Under the pieces are notes generated by a model. The model was not told where the DNA came from and searched no databases. It worked only from the letters and a program-made list of their open reading frames with translations. From Sphingomonadales bacterium (lineage in GTDB: Bacteria; Pseudomonadota; Alphaproteobacteria; Sphingomonadales; Sphingomonadaceae): a DNA stretch of 64,000 nucleotides. Shown here in pieces: positions 29,856 through 37,659 of the stretch; positions within the stretch are counted from its first letter, which is position 1, and each line of letters starts with the position of its first letter. The translations under genes and the position numbers were made by a program. The DNA is taken from positions 842,102 to 906,101 of the forward strand of contig JAIXWO010000022.1 in the NCBI GenBank assembly GCA_027491235.1, in the 5' to 3' direction.

Positions 29856-31028
29856 GTGGACCAGCAGCTTACGTATTACGAATTTTTTGCTGGTGGAGGC
29901 ATGGCTCGCGCGGGGCTCGGTGCCGGTTGGAAATGTACGTTCGCGAACGATTTCGATAGCAAAAAGGGCCTCACCTACCAGGCAAACTGGGGAACCGGGG
30001 GAGAGCTCAAAGTTGGAGACGTGAAGGCGGTCTCGATTGAAGAGCTCCCCGGATCCCCCGACTTGGTATGGGGGTCCTTCCCATGCCAAGACCTCTCACT
30101 TGCTGGATCCGGCGCGGGCCTGAAGGGCGAACGCTCCGGCACGTTCTATCCTTTCTGGGATGTCATAAAGTCTCTGGCGGTAGATGGCCGCGCGCCGAAG
30201 ATCGTTGCGATCGAAAATGTCTGCGGTGCCCTCACTTCGCACGGTGGCGAGGACTTCGAAGCGATCTGCAGGACATTCGCCGAAGCCGGCTATCGATATG
30301 GGGCCATGGTGATCGACGCCGTACTTTTCGTCCCCCAATCGCGGCCGCGCCTTTTTGTCATCGGGGTTCGCAAGGACATGGAGGTTGATCCAGCGCTTCT
30401 GGCCCCAGGGCCCATCGCGCCTTTCCACACGCACCGTCTCGTAAGCTCGGCCGCGTTGGTGGACGGGGCTGCTAAAGACGATTGGCTTTGGTGGAACATA
30501 CCGACGCCGCCTCATAGAAACACCACCTTCGCGGACATCATCGAAGAAAATCCGACAAGCGTTACTTGGCATACAGTGGCTGAAACTAAGCGCCTGTTGA
30601 GTCTCATGTCTCCCATCAACCTTGCCAAGGTCACCGCAGCCAAACGAGCGAACAGGCGCATGGTAGGAGGCGTCTATCGGCGCACTCGCTTGGATGAGCG
30701 AGGTGTGAAGGTCCAGCGGGCTGAAGTTCGTTTCGACGATGTCGCGGGATGTTTGCGGACACCTGCTGGTGGTTCTAGCCGTCAAACCATCTTGGTGGTT
30801 GATGGTAAATCCGTGCGCTCTCGGCTCCTATCTGCGCGTGAAACCGCCCGCCTGATGGGCCTACCTGATGAATACAAGCTGCCCAAAAACTACAACGAAG
30901 CGTACCACCTCACCGGCGATGGTGTCGCGGTGCCGGTTGTAAGGCACCTAGCCGCCCACCTGTTTGAGCCGCTGCTGGGACTCGCTGAAGTCAGCGAAGT
31001 GGATGTAGCCGAGAGGCTTCGCGCCTGA
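29856..31028 (+). CDS. DNA (cytosine-5) methyltransferase
   Basis: Methylates C5 of cytosine in a specific DNA sequence. From the GTG at 29856 the protein is 390 aa with motif I YEFFAGGGMARAGLG (residues 8-22), motif IV GSFPCQDLSLAG with catalytic C77, motif VI ENV (120-122), motif VIII QSRPRLF (161-167), a compact target-recognition region (about 200-330) and motif X near the C-terminus (GDGVAVPVVRHLAAHLFEPL). The GTG has GGCGGAG upstream; the frame is open to 29706, but that part (CCAGLRLHNLRGTDK) looks non-coding. The 12-bp gap to the GIY-YIG gene suggests a restriction-modification pair. Recognition sequence unknown. Confidence 0.9.
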   Translation: MDQQLTYYEFFAGGGMARAGLGAGWKCTFANDFDSKKGLTYQANWGTGGELKVGDVKAVSIEELPGSPDLVWGSFPCQDLSLAGSGAGLKGERSGTFYPFWDVIKSLAVDGRAPKIVAIENVCGALTSHGGEDFEAICRTFAEAGYRYGAMVIDAVLFVPQSRPRLFVIGVRKDMEVDPALLAPGPIAPFHTHRLVSSAALVDGAAKDDWLWWNIPTPPHRNTTFADIIEENPTSVTWHTVAETKRLLSLMSPINLAKVTAAKRANRRMVGGVYRRTRLDERGVKVQRAEVRFDDVAGCLRTPAGGSSRQTILVVDGKSVRSRLLSARETARLMGLPDEYKLPKNYNEAYHLTGDGVAVPVVRHLAAHLFEPLLGLAEVSEVDVAERLRA

Positions 31029-31040
31029 TACCCTCAGGCC

Positions 31041-31748
31041 ATGCTGGAGCGAAATCCTGATTCTGTTAATTTTCCGCCGTTTGAAACGGAAGATTTGCGT
31101 GAAAATCTTACGGTTTTCCTCAATAGCCCGTTCCAAGAACCATCGGGCAATGTCCGCAAAGTAGGCAACTACAAGTGGGGCGTGTATGCCTTTTTCGATT
31201 ATGATGGTGAGCCTATCTATGTCGGTCAGACCAATGAGAAATTGCGGACCCGTATTGGCCGGCATCTGACCAACCAACGAACTGACGCAGTTGCAATGTC
31301 TGTGTTGGATCCGTTCGAGGTTTTCGAGATCGAGGTATGGCCGCTTCCCGATTTCCAAGAGGTCAGTGGTAAGGATGGCGAGGCACGGCGACATCTCGAC
31401 GCGCTAGAGCGCCTCATCACCGCCAACGCTGTTGCTGGTTCAAAGTTTAAGGCGATCCTAAACGAGAAAGACCCTCCTCCAGGGGATCTACAAGTCGAAG
31501 CCCCCAAGTCATTTCGGGCACGCATTGTGTCGGACCGCGTTTATGCGATCCGGTCGCATCCAGATTTCAGGATAGCGCGGCGGGCACTTATCATCTCCCG
31601 TCTCGCGCAAGTGATATCGGAACGTAAAGTTCAAGGAGGTCTTCGCCGGGTAATGCTGGCGCAGGCCAAGCGGCTCCAGTGGCTTGCCGACCGTCGATAC
31701 GAAGCGCTCGGGGGGGCTTCATCTGTTGAGCAGGAAGACGATGACTGA
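31041..31748 (+). CDS. GIY-YIG endonuclease, candidate type II restriction enzyme
   Basis: A 235-aa protein with a GIY-YIG nuclease core: GVYAFF (Y49), PIYVGQT (Y60), RTRIGRH (R and H spaced as R-x3-H), and a possible acidic metal ligand in LDALERLITANAV (E123), ending the core at FKAILN. That residue order is the one used by the Eco29kI-type restriction enzymes, which also sit beside C5 methyltransferases. The C-terminal part (150-235) is basic and helical. Its 3' end overlaps vsr by 8 bp. Assignment as the cognate restriction enzyme is inference from context plus fold. Confidence 0.7.
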   Translation: MLERNPDSVNFPPFETEDLRENLTVFLNSPFQEPSGNVRKVGNYKWGVYAFFDYDGEPIYVGQTNEKLRTRIGRHLTNQRTDAVAMSVLDPFEVFEIEVWPLPDFQEVSGKDGEARRHLDALERLITANAVAGSKFKAILNEKDPPPGDLQVEAPKSFRARIVSDRVYAIRSHPDFRIARRALIISRLAQVISERKVQGGLRRVMLAQAKRLQWLADRRYEALGGASSVEQEDDD

Positions 31749-32145
31749 GGTTGACCCTGCGCGCTCAAAAACGATGCGCGCGGTTCGTTCCAAGGATACC
31801 GGCCCCGAAGTGACGGTGAGGCGTCTTGCCCACGAGCTGGGGTTCAGGTTCAGACTGCATCGAAAAGACCTGCCCGGCACGCCGGACATTGTGTTCCCTC
31901 GGCGCAGAAAGGTGATCTTGGTGCACGGCTGCTTCTGGCACGGACACAATTGTCCTCGAGGGGCCCGCTCACCCAAAACCAACTCGGAATACTGGCACCG
32001 CAAAGTGGAGCGCAACAAGGCGCGTGACGAAAAGACGGAGGCTGATCTGCGGTCGATGGGATGGCAGGTTCATACATTCTGGGAGTGCGAGATCAGGCAT
32101 CGCGAACGGCTAAAGGCCGAACTCCTCTTATTCATGGACAGCTAA
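31741..32145 (+). CDS. vsr: Very short patch repair endonuclease
   Basis: Vsr nicks DNA 5' of the T in T:G mismatches that arise when 5-methylcytosine deaminates, so it protects methylated sites from mutation. The 134-aa protein has the family pattern: RSKDTGPEVTVRRLAHELG, LPGTPDIVFPRRRKVILVHG with D49 as the predicted catalytic aspartate, and the zinc motif HGCFWHGHNCP. YWHRKVERNKARDEK and FWECEIR follow. The ATG at 31741 was chosen because it begins this conserved domain and overlaps the upstream stop by 8 bp. Confidence 0.93.
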   Translation: MTEVDPARSKTMRAVRSKDTGPEVTVRRLAHELGFRFRLHRKDLPGTPDIVFPRRRKVILVHGCFWHGHNCPRGARSPKTNSEYWHRKVERNKARDEKTEADLRSMGWQVHTFWECEIRHRERLKAELLLFMDS

Positions 32146-32185
32146 CGTGCCGCGCTCCCCTGCGCTTTAGGCGCTTATATAGAAT

Positions 32186-32206
32186 CTGCCGATTAGAGAT
32201 CGGCAG
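32186..32206. promoter_or_regulatory. Perfect 8-bp hairpin between vsr and the downstream operon
   Basis: CTGCCGAT-tagag-ATCGGCAG with no T-run after it. It could be an operator or a transcript hairpin upstream of the 32289 gene; a terminator is less likely. Confidence 0.45.
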
Positions 32207-32288
32207 GAGGTCGTTGCGTTTCATAGGGGTTTTGGGTCAGAAGATCTTCAGACTCAGAGATATCGATTCAATTTTCAGGGGGGATTCC

Positions 32289-33131
32289 GTGCCAGCCGAA
32301 GAAGCGGCGCCTTGTCGACATCCAGGCGCACCACCTGACGAAGTAATTGACAGGGTCGTAGCCATATTCGGCAAGATCTCTGCGGATCCGAAATTTCTGG
32401 CTTCGCACGGAGTATCGGCGGAGGAGTACGAATTCGCCCTGCCTGCGGCGATTGAAAGGTTTCGAGGCAGTCGAGCCGCAGGAAACGCTTCTCGTCGGAG
32501 ATTTCTTGCCGATCTTCTTGAGGCGCTTCGACAAGCTGGTGCTTGCAATGATATCCAAAGCCCGCGCTACGGCGATGATACGGTTTACCGACTTGCTGTC
32601 CCGGGCTTGGGCGATGTTGCGATCATTCAGAAGGGGTGCCCTGACGGAGCGCATAGCAGCACACGTTGGACTAGGCCTGATTGGGCGAAAGAAGCCTACA
32701 TTTGGTGGCTTTGCTCGAGTACTACTCATGAGCCCGGTGAGCATATCGGGAAAGGCGTGAACCGGCTGAAACAGCGGTTTTTCTCAGAACTGCCAGATAC
32801 CATCGATGGAGTGATTTTCCACAACGACTTATGCGGCTCACCAGAGCGTCCCTGCCCGAAGATGGGATTTGCTCTATCTGTGGGTGATGCCAAAGTCCCT
32901 CCACCGTGCGTCTATGTGATGCCTGATCGAGCGCCTGACGTCACAGAATGGAATTGGTCCGGTACCAAGGAGCTGGCATTTCCAGCCCGCCTACTGGCTG
33001 CTTTCGGAATTCCGGAAACCCAAATCCCTATGTTTACGAGCCACGTTGGCTTCCAGCAGCGCGGTGGTGTTCAACGCGTCAACATCACATCTCGGTTCGG
33101 TCCGGGCCGTTCCACAACCTTCAGGAGCTAA
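32289..33131 (+). CDS. Unrecognised 280-aa protein of the defence island
   Basis: I do not recognise a family. The GTG at 32289 is chosen because a run of six G sits 5-10 bases upstream; the frame is open further 5' across vsr but only as a shadow. The N-terminal third is helical and charged (residues 20-90). The middle and C-terminal part is aromatic and cysteine-rich: TRPDWAKEAYIWWLCSSTTH, HEPGEHIGKGVNRLKQRFF, DGVIFHNDLCGSPERPCPKM and PPPCVYVMPDRAPDVTEWNW. Scattered His, Cys, Asp and Glu could form a metal or nuclease site, but no standard motif is visible. It lies 10 bp before the ParB-like gene, so it belongs to that operon. Confidence 0.6.
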   Translation: MPAEEAAPCRHPGAPPDEVIDRVVAIFGKISADPKFLASHGVSAEEYEFALPAAIERFRGSRAAGNASRRRFLADLLEALRQAGACNDIQSPRYGDDTVYRLAVPGLGDVAIIQKGCPDGAHSSTRWTRPDWAKEAYIWWLCSSTTHEPGEHIGKGVNRLKQRFFSELPDTIDGVIFHNDLCGSPERPCPKMGFALSVGDAKVPPPCVYVMPDRAPDVTEWNWSGTKELAFPARLLAAFGIPETQIPMFTSHVGFQQRGGVQRVNITSRFGPGRSTTFRS

Positions 33132-33141
33132 CAGGATCTTT

Positions 33142-34464
33142 ATGGCCACCCCAATTCTCGACCAAGAGCGCGCGGACCTCATCCGAGGCAGGAAGTCCGG
33201 TAAAATGGTGACCCTGCCCGCGTGGCCGCGGAAGGAAAAGGAACTTCACCTCGTCGAATTGGAGGCGACGTGGGTTCGATTTTCGGTCCTGAACCACCGC
33301 ACAAAAGCTGAGCAGCTGCGTGAGATTAAGAATTCGGGAAACCCAGATCTGTTCTCGAGCGATCCTTTGGGAACCTTCGCGCAAAACGCTCAATATAACA
33401 TCCTGCGATCACAAGGCGGATTTGAAGACTTAAAGAGCGACCTCAAGGAGCGAGGCCAACGCGAGCCGGCGATTGTTACCGCTGAGGGTGTTCTGATCAA
33501 TGGGAACCGTCGTTCCGCAGCGCTTAGAAGCCTCTTTGTCGACGACAATCATATGGCGGCGAGATACGTCCAGTGCCTGGTGCTTCCCGAGGACGCCACA
33601 ACTGAAGAGCTCGTTGACTTGGAAACCGAGCTCCAGATCGCACGGGATTTCAAGGAAGACTACTCTTGGGTCAACGAGGCTCTCCTGATCGAAGAGCTGT
33701 ACGACCGATGCAACAAGAACTTTCAAGCCGTAGCCACTCGAATGCACCGGGAGGTGTCCGACATTCAGAGCCGTTATGAGCGACTTCAGCAGTTGAACCA
33801 GCTCATTGAACTTTCCAATGGCGCTTACCTTCATGTCGATTTCGGCGAGAAGGAAACGCCCTTCGAAGAACTGGCTAAACACGTTCGGAACAAGCGGCCT
33901 GACGAGGCCGAGGGGGTACGAGCAGCATATTTTCTCGGCACTCTAGCCGACGTAAATTACCGAGATCTGCGGCATCTGCGTCGCCCTGACGCAGCCCAGC
34001 TGGTACGGGCTGAATTGGAGACGGATCCGGGTTTGCGGCCTCTGCTAAAGCACGCCGACGGCTTGGAAACCACTCAGGAATCCGATCCGCTTGATGCCCT
34101 CCTGGGCGATCGCGACACTGCTACCGGCATCACTTCTGTGCTGTCCCTATTGGCGCAAAAGCGCAGGGATGAGACAATCGCGATACCGGATGGTCCTGAG
34201 CTCCAAGTGGATGAGCTATTCAGCACCATCAAAAGCGCAATCACGACCGCTGCGCTCGAGGCGAAAGCTGAGCAGAGCGATCAAGAAGCGGTGGATGAGC
34301 CGCTGAATCGAATCAAGAAGGCCCTGCGCGAAATCCAACTTGCGACGGCAGCGCTTCCCAAAGCGAAAAGTTACGAGGAGTTCGACCAATCCGAAGTCAC
34401 TTCGCAGGTCGAAGCATTGCAAGCTGCGCTCACTCAATTGGAGGCAGCCCTTGCTGAAGGCTGA
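33142..34464 (+). CDS. ParB-like protein of the defence island
   Basis: A 440-aa protein whose segment LINGNRRSAALRS (residues 118-130) matches the ParB/Srx box (GERRxxA-type nucleotide-binding loop). It follows LKSDLKERGQREPAIVTAEG, the usual ParB-N strand-loop context. C-terminal to it are helical regions (RDFKEDYSWVNEALLIEELY, HREVSDIQSRYERLQQLNQL) that may include a helix-turn-helix, and a coiled-coil tail (EALQAALTQLEAALAEG). ParB-box proteins act as CTP switches, as DNA-binding partners (DndB) or as nucleases; which applies is unknown. The ATG at 33142 has an AGGA site. Confidence 0.65.
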   Translation: MATPILDQERADLIRGRKSGKMVTLPAWPRKEKELHLVELEATWVRFSVLNHRTKAEQLREIKNSGNPDLFSSDPLGTFAQNAQYNILRSQGGFEDLKSDLKERGQREPAIVTAEGVLINGNRRSAALRSLFVDDNHMAARYVQCLVLPEDATTEELVDLETELQIARDFKEDYSWVNEALLIEELYDRCNKNFQAVATRMHREVSDIQSRYERLQQLNQLIELSNGAYLHVDFGEKETPFEELAKHVRNKRPDEAEGVRAAYFLGTLADVNYRDLRHLRRPDAAQLVRAELETDPGLRPLLKHADGLETTQESDPLDALLGDRDTATGITSVLSLLAQKRRDETIAIPDGPELQVDELFSTIKSAITTAALEAKAEQSDQEAVDEPLNRIKKALREIQLATAALPKAKSYEEFDQSEVTSQVEALQAALTQLEAALAEG

Positions 34465-34489
34465 ACTCTACCCCTCTGGGAGGCCATTT

Positions 34490-36337
34490 GTGCAGATCCA
34501 GAGGGACCCGGGGGAGAGCCCTGGCGCTTGGGCTAGACTTCAAGAGGCATGTGGTCGAGGTATCATCGGAGGCTCGCAAACCGAAGCTCGGATCAGAGCA
34601 GATGTCTTCATGGCTGAGCTTGAGGCTGTGCGAGATGTGCGGCGGATTTTTGGCACCACAATTGAACTCGGACCGACGCTAACATCCCAGATTCAGGAGT
34701 TGATTGGAGACCGAAAGGCAAGAGAGGCTGCAGTAGATCAAGCCTCTAGCGTAAACGTAGAAGAATTGGAGGCAGAGCTTAAAGCCGCAGGGTTCCGGCG
34801 GGATCTGAAGCCCTTTCAGCTGAAAAACTTGGCTAGGATTATGGCGCTCCCTCACGCCGCGGATTTTTCAGTGCCAGGTGCCGGAAAGACTACAGTCGCA
34901 TTGGCCAACTTTGCGTTGAACCGTGCGCGCGGGCGCGTCAGCCGGATGCTGGTGGTCGCTCCAATCGCAGCCTTCGATGCTTGGAAAGACGACTCCAAAG
35001 AGTGCCTCGACCCTGCTCCAGCAATCGTGGTCCACGGCGGCAAGGACACGGTCATTCCGAAGGGCACCGATATCCTGCTGACCAACTACAACCGCCTTTC
35101 GACGGACTACGATAGGATCCGTGAGTTTGTCGGCTCGGTTCCCACTCAACTCGTGTTGGACGAAGCACATCGGATCAAGCGAGGTGCGCGAGGTGTCCAT
35201 GGTCAAGCTTCACTGGATCTTGCCTATGCGGCACGCCGACGCGATATCCTGACAGGCACCCCCGCACCCCAAGGGGCATACGACCTTATCGCATTACTCA
35301 GCTTTCTCTACCCAGCGCAGGACCGCCAAATTCTGCCGCCTTCTGTGTACGATGAGCGGGCAGGCAGAGAAGACGCTGTGTTAACCGCCACGAGCGAAGC
35401 CATCGGCCGATATTTCGTTCGCACTGCTAAGTCTGGGCTGGATCTGCCCGACACCGAACATCTCATTGTCCGCCGACCCATGGGCCAAATCCAGCAGGCC
35501 ATCTACGATGCGCTTCTTGGACGGTATCGTGGCAGCTTTTCGTTGGAAACTCGTGGTAGGCATGAAATGGACCGTTTAGGTCGCATCACGATGTATCTTC
35601 TCGAGGCCGCTTCAAACCCGATGCTCCTTGTTGCTGGTTCCGACAAGGAGGACGACCCGACTTTCGAGCACCCGCCTTTGCCTGTGCGGTCTGATGAGCC
35701 GCTGATGGAACTGCTCTCATCATACAATCGATACGAGACACCTTGGAAATATGCTGAGGTGCAGAGAATTGTCTCTGAGGCAGCTCAACGCGGCGAAAAA
35801 GTGCTGGTCTGGTCTAGTTTTGTTAGAAACCTAAAGGCGCTTCAGAAACTGCTCGCGCCCTATAATCCGTCGGTCATTCACGGTGGCATACCGGCCATTG
35901 AAGAAGACGTCGGTGACGATGTGATCTGCAGAAAAAACGAGTTAGCTCGCTTCAAGTTCGGCTCCAGTTCCGTGCTGCTGGCCAATCCGGCTGCTTGTGG
36001 CGAAGGGGTCAGTCTGCACCACTGGTGCCATCACGCCATTTACCTCGACCGGAGCTTTAATGCCGGGCAATTTCTTCAAAGCCAGGATCGCATCCACAGG
36101 CTTGGCTTGGAGCCGGGGACGATCACGAAATTTACTTCGCTCGTAAGCGAAGGGACTATTGATGAAAGCGTTAATGACCGGCTTCGCGACAAGGTCACGG
36201 CTTTGTCGCGTTTGATGAATGACCCAGGCCTAGTTAAGGTCGCTCTGCCTGAGCCTGATGAGAATGCAGACGACTCCAAGCCCTTGTTTGATGACGATGT
36301 ATCGGCCGTCATGTCGCACCTGCTGGGGCCGAAATAA
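34490..36337 (+). CDS. SNF2/DEAH superfamily 2 ATPase of the defence island
   Basis: A 615-aa helicase-like ATPase from the GTG at 34490 (site GGGAGG six bases upstream); a TTG at 34451 with GGAGG upstream is an alternative. Motifs: FQLKNLARIMALPHAADFSV (Q-like), Walker A GAGKTT (130-135), LTNYNRL (Ib), DEAH (224-227), ILTGTPAPQ (III), then the C-terminal RecA lobe with VLVWSSFVRNLKALQ, NPAACGEGVSLHHW (V) and QSQDRIHRLGL (VI). The whole is SNF2-like and probably translocates on dsDNA. It lies between the ParB-like gene and the nuclease-like gene, fitting a DNA-sensing or remodelling role. Confidence 0.85.
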   Translation: MQIQRDPGESPGAWARLQEACGRGIIGGSQTEARIRADVFMAELEAVRDVRRIFGTTIELGPTLTSQIQELIGDRKAREAAVDQASSVNVEELEAELKAAGFRRDLKPFQLKNLARIMALPHAADFSVPGAGKTTVALANFALNRARGRVSRMLVVAPIAAFDAWKDDSKECLDPAPAIVVHGGKDTVIPKGTDILLTNYNRLSTDYDRIREFVGSVPTQLVLDEAHRIKRGARGVHGQASLDLAYAARRRDILTGTPAPQGAYDLIALLSFLYPAQDRQILPPSVYDERAGREDAVLTATSEAIGRYFVRTAKSGLDLPDTEHLIVRRPMGQIQQAIYDALLGRYRGSFSLETRGRHEMDRLGRITMYLLEAASNPMLLVAGSDKEDDPTFEHPPLPVRSDEPLMELLSSYNRYETPWKYAEVQRIVSEAAQRGEKVLVWSSFVRNLKALQKLLAPYNPSVIHGGIPAIEEDVGDDVICRKNELARFKFGSSSVLLANPAACGEGVSLHHWCHHAIYLDRSFNAGQFLQSQDRIHRLGLEPGTITKFTSLVSEGTIDESVNDRLRDKVTALSRLMNDPGLVKVALPEPDENADDSKPLFDDDVSAVMSHLLGPK

Positions 36338-37243
36338 ATGCTGCCGAGCCGGGGGTGCTGTCACGCAGTTTTCCTCCTCGTCTTCAGTGCCCGACTGAAG
36401 CAATATTCTGGGCTAGAGGACTGGGTCGAGGCCGCGAAAGGTCGAGCCACGATTATGGCCGCCACTTTGAATCTGTCGGCAGTAGCAACCTCGCTTGTGG
36501 CGCTGAACCTTGCCAGCCTTAACCCGGTCCTACCGGCAAAATCTCTGCAGTCGGCGGGGGAGGACGCAAGCAACCAGACCTTCGAAAAGATTGCGCGCAT
36601 CCTGCTGGAGAGAAGCCCTCCTCTTTGGCTCAAGGTCGCTGTCAGCAATACGGGGGTGAGCCGTGAGTACATCCCGGCGGCAGACCTCGACGCCTTAGCC
36701 TGGCTCGGAGACGCGTTGGATTCGATCTTGCTTGATGTGTTTCGCAGCTCAATCTTGGAGGAGGATTTTACCTCGAAAGCGATTGGCGATGCAGCTGAGC
36801 TCATCGTTGTAGCTGCGCTGAAGCGGATGGGTGGAACCGTCTTGCACGTAGCGCAGATTTCCGACGCTTTTGGATATGATATCGAGCATCGCCATAGCTC
36901 CGGGACGTCGCGTATCGAAGTGAAAGCCTGCAGTGCTCAGACCTCGAACAGTTTCATCTTGTCGAGAAACGAGTTCGACAAGAGCCAGCTGTTGAAGTCC
37001 GAATGGCGCCTGATTCAGGTCATTTTCAAGGTCGGAGCAGTGTTTGGAACCACCATAGGGCCAGAAGATATCGTTGCGATACGAGAGGTCACACCCGACA
37101 TCTTATTGGAACTCACCCCACCGGACAGCGACAGCTTCCGATGGAGGGAAAGTGCGGAGTACCGCCCCAATACCGAACACTGGACCCCCTGCCGACTGGA
37201 TCTCGATCTGACTTTTAGAGCCCCTATGCGTCCGTCAAACTGA
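36338..37243 (+). CDS. PD-(D/E)XK-like nuclease-type protein of the defence island
   Basis: A 301-aa protein whose ATG follows directly after the helicase stop codon. The C-terminal half shows a PD-(D/E)XK-like pattern: E154 in GDAAELIVVAALKRMG, D181 in AFGYDIEHR and E194-x-K196 in RIEVKAC, then SFILSRNEFDKSQ. That arrangement resembles the DUF3883 and related Mrr-like nuclease domains. The N-terminal 140 residues are helical and unassigned. A cleaving subunit for the upstream ParB/SNF2 proteins is a reasonable inference. Its stop is only 20 bp from the stop of the convergent prophage HTH gene. Confidence 0.65.
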   Translation: MLPSRGCCHAVFLLVFSARLKQYSGLEDWVEAAKGRATIMAATLNLSAVATSLVALNLASLNPVLPAKSLQSAGEDASNQTFEKIARILLERSPPLWLKVAVSNTGVSREYIPAADLDALAWLGDALDSILLDVFRSSILEEDFTSKAIGDAAELIVVAALKRMGGTVLHVAQISDAFGYDIEHRHSSGTSRIEVKACSAQTSNSFILSRNEFDKSQLLKSEWRLIQVIFKVGAVFGTTIGPEDIVAIREVTPDILLELTPPDSDSFRWRESAEYRPNTEHWTPCRLDLDLTFRAPMRPSN

Positions 37244-37263
37244 TGCAATCCAACCGCAACTGA

Positions 37264-37659
37264 TCAGACGTTCACCGAAAAATGCCGCCGCTGGGCCTCC
37301 CACTCCGTCGGGAATGGGTTGGCCAGCGTGGTAAGATCGATCCCGTCGCCTTGACGGCCATCGAGGATAGCCTCGATGATATCGGGGGCTAGCAGCGTCA
37401 TGCGCAGGACGCGGGTCAGGTAGCTCATGCCGATCCCTTCCTTCTCCGCCAGTTCGGTCACGCTTGAGTAGGATCCGGCTTCAAGCATACGCTTCCAGCG
37501 AAATGCGCGGCCCAGAGCCTTGACCACCGTATTGTCGGTGCGTGGACGCTGGGGATGCGAGCCCGCCGGCAGGACCATTTCCTTGCGACCGCCGCGCTTC
37601 GTGATCTGAAAGGGAACATGGATCGATATGGTCTGGGACCCCGAGGCCAGCGCGCTCAT
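37264..37659 (-). CDS. HTH protein of the recombinase operon
   Basis: A 131-aa protein with a helix-turn-helix-like stretch: YSSVTELAEKEGIGMSYLTR then VLRMTLLAPDIIEAILDGRQ, close to the KorB/ParB-like recombinase-associated DNA-binding proteins. The N-terminus carries HVPFQITKRGGRKEM (basic). The start ATG overlaps the recombinase stop by 4 bp. Likely a small DNA-binding partner or directionality factor of the recombinase, but this is inference. Confidence 0.7.
   Translation of the reverse strand: MSALASGSQTISIHVPFQITKRGGRKEMVLPAGSHPQRPRTDNTVVKALGRAFRWKRMLEAGSYSSVTELAEKEGIGMSYLTRVLRMTLLAPDIIEAILDGRQGDGIDLTTLANPFPTEWEAQRRHFSVNV

Larger units (their letters stand above)
29402..37243 (+). other. 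Defence-type genomic island (restriction-modification plus unknown system)
   Basis: Seven co-oriented genes begin 454 bp after tRNA-Ser: C5 methyltransferase, GIY-YIG nuclease, Vsr, unknown 280-aa protein, ParB-like, SNF2/DEAH ATPase, PD-(D/E)XK-like. Gaps within the last four are 10, 25 and 0 bp. None of the genes is housekeeping. Whether the whole block moved as one unit is inference. Confidence 0.7.

Noticed and set aside
29856-31748. Assigning CCGCGG (Eco29kI site) as the recognition sequence
   Set aside because: The hexamer is present in the window (for example 1653-1658 and 33226-33231), so avoidance gives no support, and family membership alone does not fix specificity.
29856-37243. 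DISARM or BREX system
   Set aside because: A methyltransferase and a SNF2-type helicase are present, but no PLD protein, DUF1998 protein, PglZ or BrxC-type ATPase is visible.
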